Below the pieces are notes generated by a model, which did not search any database, was not told the origin of the DNA, and worked only from the letters and a program-made list of their open reading frames with translations. 64,000 nt of DNA, taken from positions 276,928 to 340,927 of the forward strand of contig NZ_FOMW01000003.1 of NCBI RefSeq assembly GCF_900112755.1. The letters are read 5' to 3'. The DNA comes from Sulfitobacter brevis. GTDB taxonomy: Bacteria > Pseudomonadota > Alphaproteobacteria > Rhodobacterales > Rhodobacteraceae. The position numbers and the translations under genes were made by a program. Within the stretch, counting starts at the first letter, position 1, and each line of letters begins with the position of its first letter. Positions 10,676 to 19,272 of this stretch are shown here, one piece after another.

Positions 10676-11887
10676 ATGAACTGGACGGATGTTTTTGCCT
10701 CGCGCATGGAGCGCATGAAGGCGAGCGAAATTCGCGAATTGCTGAAATTGCTGGACCAGCCGGATATTATCTCTTTTGCGGGGGGCATTCCCGATCCGGC
10801 GCTGTTTCCGGCGGAGGCATTTCAGGCGGCCTTGGCGGATGCGTTGTCACCGGCGAACCAAGGCACTGCACTGCAATATTCGGTCTCCGAAGGGTATGGG
10901 CCGCTGCGCGATTGGCTCGCGACGCATATGCAGGGTCTGGGCGTTGCCTGTAGCCGCGACAACATTCTAATCACGTCCGGATCACAGCAGGCGCTTGATT
11001 ATCTTGGCAAGCTTTTGCTGTCTCCTGCCGATACGGCCTTGGTCAGTTGGCCGACCTATTTGGGGGCTTTGGGCGCGTTTAATGCCTATGAGCCACAGTA
11101 CGACCGGCTGGGCGCGGGCGGAAACCGCAGTGCGGCGGACTATGCGGAAACGGCGCAGGCCAAGGGCGGCAGGGTAAAATTTGCCTATGCCTCGGTTGAT
11201 TTTGCGAACCCGACCGGAGAGACGCTTGATCTGGCGGCACGCAGCAGCATTCTCGACCTCGCGGAAGATCTGGACATTGCCGTGATCGAGGATGCCGCCT
11301 ATCAGGCGCTGCGCTATGATGGCGATCCGGTCCCGTCGATGCTGTCGCTGGAGATTGAGCGTAAGGGGTCGATTGAAGATTGCCGTACGTTATATTGCGG
11401 CAGTTTTTCCAAGACCTTGGCGCCGGGCTTGCGGGTCGGATGGGTCTGCGGCGCGTCGCAGGTTATCTCGCAACTTGTGTTGATGAAACAGGCCGCTGAC
11501 CTGCATTCGCCAACCCTGAACCAGATGGCAATTGCCACGGTCGCTGCGGCACATTTTGAAAGCCATACAGCGATGCTGCGGCGGGTCTATGCGGGCAGGC
11601 GTGATGCCATGCTGGCCGCATTGGCGACCCATATGCCTGAGGGTGTGACATGGAATAAGCCGGAAGGCGGGATGTTCGTCTGGCTCACCTTGCCCAAGCA
11701 TTTGGACGCCGCCGACTTGCTGCGCCTGTCGCTGGAAACCCAGCGCGTCGCCTTTGTGCCGGGGCGGGCGTTTTTTGCGGATGGCAGCGGAGCCAATTCA
11801 CTGCGGTTAAGCTTTTCGCTCGCGGGCGATGCACAGATTGATGAGGGGATGCGCAGGCTGGGCGTGGCCATTCGCGCGGCGGTCTGA
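10676..11887 (+). CDS. PLP-dependent aminotransferase (2-aminoadipate aminotransferase-like)
   Basis: A 403-residue fold-type I aminotransferase of the class I/II group related to LysN and to the MocR catalytic domain. It has no DNA-binding N-terminus. Recognisable segments are SFAGGIPDPALFP near the start, the aromatic/serine PLP environment (ITSGSQQALD), ANPTGE, and the PLP lysine in GSFSKTLAPGLRVGW. The probable activity is transamination of an aromatic, branched or 2-amino-dicarboxylic acid; the substrate is not determined. The ATG is preceded by AGGAG at six bases; an in-frame GTG 33 bases earlier is less likely. Confidence 0.82.
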   Translation: MNWTDVFASRMERMKASEIRELLKLLDQPDIISFAGGIPDPALFPAEAFQAALADALSPANQGTALQYSVSEGYGPLRDWLATHMQGLGVACSRDNILITSGSQQALDYLGKLLLSPADTALVSWPTYLGALGAFNAYEPQYDRLGAGGNRSAADYAETAQAKGGRVKFAYASVDFANPTGETLDLAARSSILDLAEDLDIAVIEDAAYQALRYDGDPVPSMLSLEIERKGSIEDCRTLYCGSFSKTLAPGLRVGWVCGASQVISQLVLMKQAADLHSPTLNQMAIATVAAAHFESHTAMLRRVYAGRRDAMLAALATHMPEGVTWNKPEGGMFVWLTLPKHLDAADLLRLSLETQRVAFVPGRAFFADGSGANSLRLSFSLAGDAQIDEGMRRLGVAIRAAV

Positions 11888-11893
11888 CTGGCG

Positions 11894-12448
11894 CTATCCG
11901 GTGTATCGCAAAACGGTGATGTGGGTGTCGCCGTAGCTGCGCTTATCGATCCGTTCGAACCCTTTTGGCGCGTTCATCAAGGCGTTTTCCTCCCAGATGA
12001 TCGTAGCTTGCGGGGCGAGCCAGTCGCCCGCCTGCGCCTTGGCCAAAGCCTGCTGGCCGAGTTTTTCACCGTAGGGCGGATCGAGAAACACCAAAGTGAA
12101 AGGCTCGGCGATCCAAGGGCCGAGCGCCGTGGCATCGTTGCGCATCAGCACCGCATCGTCTTTTGTGTCGAGCTTGGCGAGGTTTTCGGTGATCAGCTTT
12201 TGCGCGACGCGGCCATTTTCAACAAATACGGCAGACTTCGCGCCGCGTGAAAGCGCCTCCAGCCCTAAAGCGCCAGTTCCGGCAAAAAGGTCAAGAACCC
12301 GCGCGCCTTGGATCACCTTTAGATGGGTCAGCATCGAAAACAGGCTTTCGCGCACCCTGTCGGAGGTGGGGCGTAAATGCGCGGCGGTATCACCTGCACC
12401 GACATCGGCCAGCTTTGTGCCGCGAAACTTTCCGGCGATAATTCTCAC
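11894..12448 (-). CDS. rsmD: 16S rRNA (guanine(966)-N(2))-methyltransferase RsmD
   Basis: A 184-residue SAM-dependent methyltransferase of the RsmD family, which methylates the exocyclic amine of G966 in 16S rRNA during 30S assembly. It begins MRIIAGKFRG, and shows the SAM-binding motif VLDLFAGTGALGLEALSRG and the catalytic DPPY (LVFLDPPYGEKLG). Its start overlaps the stop of the upstream flavoprotein gene by four bases, and its stop converges on the aminotransferase stop six bases away. Confidence 0.93.
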   Translation of the reverse strand: MRIIAGKFRGTKLADVGAGDTAAHLRPTSDRVRESLFSMLTHLKVIQGARVLDLFAGTGALGLEALSRGAKSAVFVENGRVAQKLITENLAKLDTKDDAVLMRNDATALGPWIAEPFTLVFLDPPYGEKLGQQALAKAQAGDWLAPQATIIWEENALMNAPKGFERIDKRSYGDTHITVLRYTG

Positions 12449-13653
12449 AGTTTTAACAGCGCTTTAAGATCGGTTATGGGGTCTTCGATCAGGGCCGGAG
12501 CGGGGGATTTACCGCTTTCGATCAGGCGTTTTCCGACCATAAAGGCGCGCGGATCATTCATCGCATCCACGGCCAGTAATTCTGGCCCCCGATAGTACCA
12601 GAAGGAGACGCTGTCGACGTCCGTATGGCGGGTGTAGACCCTGTCATATCCAGTATTCAGCCCGGCGATCTGTAGTTTCACATCGTATTGATCGGACCAG
12701 AACCACGGTTTTGCGTGATACGCCTTACCTGCCCCCATGATGTTTTCAGCGACGAGTTCGGCCTGATCGATGGCGTTAGGGACACTTTCCAGCCGGATGC
12801 GACCATCGCGATAAGGGAAGGAGGTGCAATCGCCCGCCGCCCAGATAAAAGGGTCGGATGTACGCCCATGTGCATCAACGCGAATGCCGTTTTCGAGCGT
12901 CAGCCCCGCCGCTTCGGCAAGGGCGGTATCAGGCGCAATGCCGACCCCCGCGATCACGAAATCCGCGTCGAGCACAGTACCATCCGTCAGGCGTGCACCG
13001 CTGACAGCGCCGTCGCCCAGCAAGCGGTCCAGCCCGACACCCTCGCGGATATCGACGCCATGATCGCTGTGCAATTTGCGAAAGAAATCACTGGTTTCGG
13101 GGGCGGCGACGCGCTGCAAGATACGATCAGCCATTTCCACCAAGGTGACTTGCAGGCCGAGCTTGGCGGCCACGGCTGCAGCCTCCAAACCGATATAGCC
13201 GCCGCCGACGATCACCAGCTTTGCACCTTTGGTGAAACGCGGCGACATCGCATCGACATCTGCCAGATTGCGCACCACATAAACGCCTGCCAGATCGCCG
13301 CCGATGCTGGGCGGCAACCGGCGGGGTACCGAGCCTGTGGTCAGCACCAGTTCATCGTAGTGCAGCTCTGTCGCGCCGACTGTCACCACCCGATCGACAG
13401 GGTTGATGCCACTGACAGGGCGGCCCATGAGCAGGTCGATATTGTGTTCGGCATAAAAGGATTCGGGGCGCAGAAACAGCCGCTCCAGCGCCATATCGCC
13501 CATCAGATAGGCCTTGGAGAGCGGCGGGCGTTGATAGGGGGGTACCGGCTCCGCGCCGACAAGTGTGATCCGCCCGTCAAACCCGCCATTGCGCAGCTTG
13601 GCCACGCAAGACGACCCTGCCTGCCCTGCTCCGATCACAACTACATGACGCAT
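12445..13653 (-). CDS. FAD-dependent ferredoxin reductase-like oxidoreductase
   Basis: A 402-residue flavoprotein of the putidaredoxin/rhodocoxin reductase class. An FAD-binding Rossmann motif (VVIGAGQAGSSC) is at residue 4 onward, an NAD(P)H-binding motif (VIVGGGYIGLEAA) near 145, and the closing FAD motif IWAAGDCTSFP near 270. The C-terminal domain is of the reductase type. Such enzymes pass electrons from NADH to a 2Fe-2S ferredoxin that serves a P450 or dioxygenase; no ferredoxin or oxygenase partner is encoded nearby. It overlaps rsmD by four bases. Confidence 0.85.
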   Translation of the reverse strand: MRHVVVIGAGQAGSSCVAKLRNGGFDGRITLVGAEPVPPYQRPPLSKAYLMGDMALERLFLRPESFYAEHNIDLLMGRPVSGINPVDRVVTVGATELHYDELVLTTGSVPRRLPPSIGGDLAGVYVVRNLADVDAMSPRFTKGAKLVIVGGGYIGLEAAAVAAKLGLQVTLVEMADRILQRVAAPETSDFFRKLHSDHGVDIREGVGLDRLLGDGAVSGARLTDGTVLDADFVIAGVGIAPDTALAEAAGLTLENGIRVDAHGRTSDPFIWAAGDCTSFPYRDGRIRLESVPNAIDQAELVAENIMGAGKAYHAKPWFWSDQYDVKLQIAGLNTGYDRVYTRHTDVDSVSFWYYRGPELLAVDAMNDPRAFMVGKRLIESGKSPAPALIEDPITDLKALLKL

Positions 13654-13739
13654 TGTCGCCCTCCACTATCTGGTCGTACCTTTGCGCAGAACCTATATGG
13701 TTGGGGCGTCAGGACGCAATCACATGAAAGGTCTAACAG

Positions 13740-14228
13740 ATGACAATCTCCCAAGGGGCCACCCTGCCCGATGCGACACTGGTTGAATTCGGCGCCGAGG
13801 GGCCGACACCCGTACAGATGTCCGCCAAACTCAAAGGCCGCAAGGTTGTGGTTTTCGCGGTGCCGGGGGCCTTTACGCCAACGTGCCATTCGGCCCATGT
13901 GCCCAGCTTTGTACGCACCAAAGACCAGTTCGATGCCAAGGGCGTGGATGAGGTGATCTGCGTGTCCTGCAACGATCCGTTTGTGATGAAGGCATGGGGC
14001 GAGGCGACAGGCGCAACCGAGGCGGGCATCACTATGCTGGCCGATGCCTCGTCGGAATTCACCAAGGCGATTGGCATGGAATTTGACGCCGCGGGTGCGG
14101 GATTGATGTCACGCTCCAAGCGCTACGCGATGCTGGTGGATGACGGCAAAGTCACCCTGTGGCAGCCCGAAGAAGGCACCGGTGTTTGTGAGACTTCCGG
14201 CGGCGAAGCGCTGCTCGCCAATATGTAA
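13740..14228 (+). CDS. Peroxiredoxin of the Prx5 class
   Basis: A 162-residue thioredoxin-fold peroxidase. The peroxidatic cysteine is C49 in the canonical VPGAFTPTCH motif of the Prx5 subfamily, which reduces hydrogen and organic peroxides using glutathione or thioredoxin. No glutaredoxin domain is fused. Its promoter region is the 86-base gap shared with the divergent flavoprotein gene. Confidence 0.92.
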   Translation: MTISQGATLPDATLVEFGAEGPTPVQMSAKLKGRKVVVFAVPGAFTPTCHSAHVPSFVRTKDQFDAKGVDEVICVSCNDPFVMKAWGEATGATEAGITMLADASSEFTKAIGMEFDAAGAGLMSRSKRYAMLVDDGKVTLWQPEEGTGVCETSGGEALLANM

Positions 14229-14237
14229 AAGTGAAAG

Positions 14238-14264
14238 GGCAGGCAGCCATATGAGCCGCCTGCC
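14238..14264. terminator. Hairpin between convergent prx and mscS genes
   Basis: A seven-base inverted repeat (GGCAGGC and GCCTGCC) with a 13-base loop sits in the 57-base gap between the two convergent stops. A thymine-rich stretch follows six bases later on the plus strand, so it may end transcription of the peroxiredoxin gene. Confidence 0.45.
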
Positions 14265-14285
14265 TCTGCAATTTTACGCGCGGTC

Positions 14286-15134
14286 TTAGTCTTCTTTGGC
14301 GTGATAGATCGTGCGTGTCGGGAAGGGGATATTGATCTCGCCGTCGTCGAACGCCTCTTTCACGCGGCGGGTCATATCGGCCTTGAAGGCAAAATAATCG
14401 CCGGCCGAGCACCAAACCCGTACGAGAAAATCCACCGAGCTATCGCCCAAGTTTGTTACCTGAATGAAGGGTGCCGGTTCGCTGTGCGAGCGTTCGTCGG
14501 CCATAATTGTTGCGCGAATGATCTCCTCGGCCTGTTTGAGGTTTGCCCCGTAGCCCACGCCAAATGTCCACTCCGCCCGCCGTGTCGGATTGACCGAATA
14601 ATTGGTAATCACATTGCCCCAGACTTCGGAGTTCGGAACAATCACCTGCACGTTGCTAAGATCGGCCAGTTCTGTAAAGTTCAGGTTGATTTGCTTGACC
14701 GTGCCCATTTTCCCAGCAATTTCAACGAAATCACCAATCTTGATCGGGCGGAAAAAGATCAGCATCACGCCTGCAGCGACGTTGGACAGGGTGCCCTGCA
14801 AGGCCAGCCCGATGGCCAGACCCGCCGCACCGATAACCGCCACAACCGAGGTCGTGCGCACGCCAAAGGTATTGAGCACAAACAGGATCGTGAAGCCGAT
14901 AATCACATAGCGCACGATCGAGGCCAGAAATTCGAACAGCATCTCATCAAGATGCTTGTGGCGCTTGCCCAGATTTTGAATGCGGTTCTGCAGCCAGCTT
15001 GAGATGACCCAGCCGATGAGCAGAATGACGATAGCACCAACAACAGATCCGAACGCGCTGGCCAGAAATTCGAGGGTGAGCAAATCGGCAAGAGTTTTGT
15101 CCTGCCAAAGCTCGGTTTGCATCAGATCTTCCAT
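14286..15134 (-). CDS. MscS-family mechanosensitive channel (short form)
   Basis: A 282-residue channel protein of the small-conductance mechanosensitive family. Three membrane segments lie in the first 130 residues. The third (about 95-130) holds the alanine/glycine-rich pore helix (GAAGLAIGLALQGTLSNVAAGVML), followed by the beta domain (FFRPIKIGDFVEIAG) and a C-terminal alpha/beta domain. It releases solutes upon hypo-osmotic shock. A second ATG four codons in, preceded by GGAAG, is an alternative start. It is the last gene of a run starting with ridA. Confidence 0.88.
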   Translation of the reverse strand: MEDLMQTELWQDKTLADLLTLEFLASAFGSVVGAIVILLIGWVISSWLQNRIQNLGKRHKHLDEMLFEFLASIVRYVIIGFTILFVLNTFGVRTTSVVAVIGAAGLAIGLALQGTLSNVAAGVMLIFFRPIKIGDFVEIAGKMGTVKQINLNFTELADLSNVQVIVPNSEVWGNVITNYSVNPTRRAEWTFGVGYGANLKQAEEIIRATIMADERSHSEPAPFIQVTNLGDSSVDFLVRVWCSAGDYFAFKADMTRRVKEAFDDGEINIPFPTRTIYHAKED

Positions 15135-15145
15135 ATATACTTCGT

Positions 15146-15454
15146 TTAATCCTTCTTCGGCTGAAACAACCCGTCCATCTTGCGTGCCAGTTTTGCGTCT
15201 AACGTGCTGAGCCCGTCTACATCATGCGTGATCAAGGTTACCGTCACCTTATTATAGACATTGCTCCACTCGGGGTGATGGTCCCACTTTTCCGCCCAGA
15301 TGGCCACACGGGTCATCCACCCGAAGGCATCGGCAAAATCCGCAAACTTGAAGGTCTTGTGAATGGCATCGCGGTTCTTGTCCATCTCCCAGCCGGAGTT
15401 GAACAATGGCTGCAACACCGTCTTGCGGGTTTCTGTGCTTAATCTTTCGGTCAT
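15146..15454 (-). CDS. phhB: 4a-hydroxytetrahydrobiopterin dehydratase
   Basis: A 102-residue pterin-4a-carbinolamine dehydratase, which recycles the pterin cofactor after aromatic amino acid hydroxylation. The signature [16 protein letters not shown] contains the catalytic histidines. Phenylalanine hydroxylase itself is not in the window. Its start overlaps the stop of the upstream acyltransferase-like gene by four bases. Confidence 0.92.
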   Translation of the reverse strand: MTERLSTETRKTVLQPLFNSGWEMDKNRDAIHKTFKFADFADAFGWMTRVAIWAEKWDHHPEWSNVYNKVTVTLITHDVDGLSTLDAKLARKMDGLFQPKKD

Positions 15455-16638
15455 TCCTGTTCCTCTATCTGAGCCCGTTTGAACGGCCCGTATTCTGTCA
15501 GCACTTCGATCTCATGGTCTACCGCAGCACTTTCGGCGTTGAGGTATTCGGCAACAGCGCGGCTAAACCCCTCATCCCGCAGCCAGTGCAAGGACCACGT
15601 TGGTGTGGGCAGATAGCCCCGCGCGAGTTTGTGTTCGCCCTGTGCGCCAGCCTCGACGGTGGCCAGTCCCTGGTCGATTGCGATGTCGATGGCCTGATAG
15701 TAGCACAGTTCGAAATGCAAAAAGGGGTGGTGTTCGGAGCAGCCCCAGTAGCGGCCATAAAGAGTATCCGCGCCGATAAAATTCAGCGCGCCCGCCACCC
15801 AATTCCCGTCCCGCTCGGCCAGCACCAGTACAATATCGTCGCGCAATGTATCTTGGGCGATGTTAAAAAATTCCCGCGTCAAATAGGGAGAGCCCCATTT
15901 GCGCATGCCGGTATCTTGGTAAAACCGCCAAAATGCGTCCCAGTGTTCCGGCAAAAGCTGGTCGCCGGTAAGACGGTGGATGGTGCCGCCAAAGCCTTGG
16001 GCCTGCGCCCTCTCTTTGCGGATATTCTTGCGTTTTCGCGAGCTGAGGTCGCCCAGAAATCCGTCAAAATCGTTGTAGTTTTCATTGCGCCAGTGGAACT
16101 GCTGGTTTTTGCGGATCATCAACCCCAAATCACGGCCGATCTGCGCCTCGGCTTCGGTACAGAATGTCACATGTAGCGAGGATAACGCGTTATTCTCGGT
16201 CAGTTGCAGGGCGCCCTGCACCAAAGCGGCCAAGCCAGTTTCATGAAACTCGGGGCGGGTCAGAAACCGGCGGCCCGTGGCGGGGGTATGGGGCACCGCG
16301 ATTTGCAGCTTTGGATAATACCTGCCGCCCGCCTGCTCATAGGCATGCGCCCAGTTATGATCGAAAATATACTCGCCCTGACTGTGCGATTTGGCATACA
16401 TCGGGGCAACCGCGATCAACTGTCCACCCGCGTAAGCGGCGAGGTATTGCGGCTGCCAACCGGTGCCGCGCCCGACGCTACCGCTCTGCTCCAGCGCGGA
16501 AAGAAACCGATACGTTGTGAAAGGGTCGTCTGGGCGCCCGCCATCGGCAGCTTCAGGGCAGGCGCAGGCATCCCATTCGGCCTGACCAATGTCGGACAGC
16601 GTCGGAATGATCCGGATTTCGATTTCCTGCGCGCTCAT
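15451..16638 (-). CDS. FemAB/GNAT-like peptidogalycan-type acyltransferase
   Basis: A 395-residue protein of the COG3146 family, which carries a GNAT-type fold related to FemAB peptide-transferases. Typical segments are [16 protein letters not shown] in the centre and [26 protein letters not shown] in the second half. The function of this family has not been established; a peptidoglycan or amino-acyl transfer role is suggested by fold only. It overlaps phhB by four bases and lies 46 bases downstream of the phosphodiesterase gene, so it belongs to the same minus-strand run. Confidence 0.75.
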   Translation of the reverse strand: MSAQEIEIRIIPTLSDIGQAEWDACACPEAADGGRPDDPFTTYRFLSALEQSGSVGRGTGWQPQYLAAYAGGQLIAVAPMYAKSHSQGEYIFDHNWAHAYEQAGGRYYPKLQIAVPHTPATGRRFLTRPEFHETGLAALVQGALQLTENNALSSLHVTFCTEAEAQIGRDLGLMIRKNQQFHWRNENYNDFDGFLGDLSSRKRKNIRKERAQAQGFGGTIHRLTGDQLLPEHWDAFWRFYQDTGMRKWGSPYLTREFFNIAQDTLRDDIVLVLAERDGNWVAGALNFIGADTLYGRYWGCSEHHPFLHFELCYYQAIDIAIDQGLATVEAGAQGEHKLARGYLPTPTWSLHWLRDEGFSRAVAEYLNAESAAVDHEIEVLTEYGPFKRAQIEEQE

Positions 16639-16684
16639 CTCATGCCCTGCCTTGCAACCCTATCTGGCCCTTGGGCCGTGAGGT

Positions 16685-17434
16685 TCAAGCGCTATAGCCT
16701 TCGAATGTGATGTTATCGGCCACCTGCCGGGCTTCGGCCTCAACTGCGGCGCTGCGTACGGTCCAGCAGCAGATCATCACGCCCTGCGCCTTGAGCGCGG
16801 CCACCCGGTCACGCGACAGGTCGTTAACTTCATGGCTGATGAATGCCGCCTCGACGCGCTCGAAATCAGGGATTTCGCGCAGCCTGTCGCAGGTTTCTTT
16901 CGGCAGGGGCCATTCCTCATAGCGATAGGCACTGGTGACCAGCCCGCGCGGCACCTGTGGCAATAACTGCGCCATAAGAGCGACAGAATGGGGATTGAAG
17001 GACATCACCGCCACATGGCCCTTGTAGTTCGCCAATGCCTGCGCGGTTGCTTCCTCAAGCGGGCCTACGTCCGGCCCCATGCCGCCATCCTGATCCTTGA
17101 TCTCGATCAGCAGCGGCACCTGCCCGTCTACCAGCGCGAGGACTTCGTCCAGGCTCGGAATGCCTTCGGCGGCACCGGTAAGCAAAATGCCCGACAAGTC
17201 CTTGGCACGGCGCAAGCGCACCGGCCCCTTAGCCGAAGTCAGTCGATCGAGCGCATAGTCGTGAAACACCATCGCCACGCCATCAGCGCTAAGCTGGACA
17301 TCGATCTCGATGCCATAGCCCGCCGCAATGGCCGCACGAATGGCCGCGCGGCTATTTTCCGGGCGGCCATCGGTGACGTCATGCAAAGCGCGATGCGCCA
17401 GCGGCACATCATAAAATGCTTTAGCCAGGGTCAT
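16685..17434 (-). CDS. Glycerophosphodiester phosphodiesterase
   Basis: A 249-residue GDPD-family TIM barrel that would split glycerophosphodiesters into glycerol-3-phosphate and an alcohol. The active-site segments are AHRALHDVTDGRPENS near residue 13 (with the GDPD-type H and the E-N pair) and IEIDVQLSADGVAMVFHD, supplying the metal-binding E-x-D and second histidine. There is no signal peptide, which suggests a cytoplasmic UgpQ-like enzyme. The start overlaps the ridA stop by four bases. Confidence 0.85.
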   Translation of the reverse strand: MTLAKAFYDVPLAHRALHDVTDGRPENSRAAIRAAIAAGYGIEIDVQLSADGVAMVFHDYALDRLTSAKGPVRLRRAKDLSGILLTGAAEGIPSLDEVLALVDGQVPLLIEIKDQDGGMGPDVGPLEEATAQALANYKGHVAVMSFNPHSVALMAQLLPQVPRGLVTSAYRYEEWPLPKETCDRLREIPDFERVEAAFISHEVNDLSRDRVAALKAQGVMICCWTVRSAAVEAEARQVADNITFEGYSA

Positions 17435-17889
17435 TTGATTTCAAAGATGCCTTCGATTTCGACCGCGACGCCAAGCGGTAGAGACGCTGCAGAAACGGCA
17501 GAGCGTGCATGCCGGCCCGCATCCCCGAGCGCTTCGACAAGAAAATCGGAGGCTCCGTTGATCACTTTGGGCTGATCGGTAAAATCGGCCGTTGAGTTCA
17601 CAAACCCGGTAAGCTTGACCACCCGTACCAGCCGGTCGATGTCGCCATCACAAGCGGCCTTCAACTGCGCCAAAAGGCTTAGCGCACAGGCTTTTGCAGC
17701 GGCGGCCCCTGCGGCGACATCCATCGTGTCCCCCAGCCTGCCGGTGATCAGACCGTCAGGCCCGTTCGAGACTTGGCCGGACACATAGACCAGATTGCCC
17801 GACACCACGAAGGGTACATAGTTGGCCGCAGGCGCAGGTGCGTCCGGCAGTGTAATTCCCAGATTATTAAGACGTTCTGCGATGCTCAT
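17431..17889 (-). CDS. RidA-family protein
   Basis: A 152-residue protein of the RidA/YjgF superfamily, YjgH-like longer subgroup. RidA proper hydrolyses reactive enamine/imine intermediates formed by PLP enzymes. The conserved core (YVSGQVSN, VKLTGFVNS) is present, but the arginine-centred active site of true RidA is replaced here near the C-terminus (AGRHARSAVSAASLPLGVAVEIE still keeps an arginine), so activity is uncertain. First gene of the ridA - phosphodiesterase - acyltransferase - phhB - mscS run. Confidence 0.82.
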   Translation of the reverse strand: MSIAERLNNLGITLPDAPAPAANYVPFVVSGNLVYVSGQVSNGPDGLITGRLGDTMDVAAGAAAAKACALSLLAQLKAACDGDIDRLVRVVKLTGFVNSTADFTDQPKVINGASDFLVEALGDAGRHARSAVSAASLPLGVAVEIEGIFEIK

Positions 17890-17961
17890 GCGAATATTCC
17901 TCGGGCTTGGTTGATTTGGCCGGACGCTATCTAGGTTGCGCGCAAACGAAAAGGGCAGCTT

Positions 17962-19272
17962 TTAATTTTCCCTGAAAGCCCGGGCGAAGTAATCGGCCAT
18001 CGGCTTGACCAGATAGGCCATCGGGGTGCGATCGCCAGTGCGGATAAACGCCTCAACCGGCATGCCCGGCAGCAGGATTGTTCCTTCGGGTAGTTTCTCC
18101 AACTCGCCGGGATTGAGCGTGATCTCGGCGCGGAAATAGGATTGGGCGGTGGCCTGATCTTCGATCGAGTCTGCGGAGATCTGCATCACCCGACCCACCA
18201 GTTCGGGCGTGGTGCGCTGGTCAAGCGCCGAGAACCGCAAGTTGACCGGTTGGCCGACGATGATCTGGTCGACGTTGGTCGGCATCACCCGCGCCGCAAT
18301 TACCAAGGGCCGGTCTTGCGGCACCAGATACATCAGCGGTTCGGCCGCCCGCACCACCGAACGTGGCGTCTGGATTTGCAGGCCATAGATGATCCCCGAA
18401 ACCGGTGCACGTACATCCAGCCGGTCAATTTCCGAACGGATCGCGCGGCGTTGTTCAGCCAGTTCCAGCTCGCGATAGCGTAGGTCACGCAGGCTGGTGA
18501 TGGCCTCCTCGCGCCCCGATGTCCCGAGCTTGAGAATTTCGATGTCGATCTCGGTGCCGCGTTCCTCGGCCTGTGCCTTGGAGGCTTTGAGTTCGCCAAT
18601 CTGCCCGAGGAGCCTGGCTTGCTCACGTTGGAGATTCAACACGCCCGACGCCTGCGCCAGCCCGCGATCCAGCAAGGATTGCTGGTTGCCCAGTTCCTCT
18701 TCGATCAACTCAAGCTGGCGGCTCAGCGCGACCTCCTGTGCCGCGACCCCTTCGATCTGGGCACCGATCTGGGCGCGGCGTTTGCCCAATTGTTCGACTT
18801 CGCGGTCGGTGGATTCGTTGCGCGCGGTAAAGAGATTGACCTGCCCGTCCATCAACTCTTGCAGGTTCGGGTTGGCCTGCCCCGCCGCGATCAGCTCAGC
18901 ATCAAATGTCACGCTCTCGGTTTCATCGCGCTCGGCCTCCAGCCGCCCGCGCCGCGCCATAAGCTCAAACAACTGCCCTTCGATGATCGCCAGTTGCGAC
19001 AGCTGTTGCTGCGGGTCCAAGCTGATCAGAATATCACCAGCGGCGACCGTATCGCCTTCATCAACAGAAATTTTGGCAACCACGCCGCCGTTTTCATGCT
19101 GCACAACCTGTCGGTTTCGCTCGACCTCTACGCGCCCGCTGGCCACCACTGCGCCTGCGATCTGCGTTGTCATGGCCCAAGTGCCAAAGCCGCCAAAAAG
19201 CAGCGCGAGCCCGAAGAAACCGAAAATTAAGCCCCCCGTGGCCGACCATTTATTTTTGCTGCTCTGAGTCAT
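17962..19272 (-). CDS. HlyD-family type I secretion periplasmic adaptor
   Basis: A 436-residue membrane-fusion protein of the PrsE/HlyD type. A single membrane segment at residues 14-40 (LIFGFFGLALLFGGFGTW) is followed by a lipoyl-like half (VQHENGGVVAKISVDEGD), a long coiled coil from about 95 to 270, the second lipoyl half (VRAPVSGIIYGLQ) and a C-terminal beta-barrel region. It would link the inner-membrane ABC exporter encoded upstream to a TolC-like channel. The start overlaps the exporter stop by four bases. No RTX substrate and no TolC gene are in the window. Confidence 0.9.
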   Translation of the reverse strand: MTQSSKNKWSATGGLIFGFFGLALLFGGFGTWAMTTQIAGAVVASGRVEVERNRQVVQHENGGVVAKISVDEGDTVAAGDILISLDPQQQLSQLAIIEGQLFELMARRGRLEAERDETESVTFDAELIAAGQANPNLQELMDGQVNLFTARNESTDREVEQLGKRRAQIGAQIEGVAAQEVALSRQLELIEEELGNQQSLLDRGLAQASGVLNLQREQARLLGQIGELKASKAQAEERGTEIDIEILKLGTSGREEAITSLRDLRYRELELAEQRRAIRSEIDRLDVRAPVSGIIYGLQIQTPRSVVRAAEPLMYLVPQDRPLVIAARVMPTNVDQIIVGQPVNLRFSALDQRTTPELVGRVMQISADSIEDQATAQSYFRAEITLNPGELEKLPEGTILLPGMPVEAFIRTGDRTPMAYLVKPMADYFARAFREN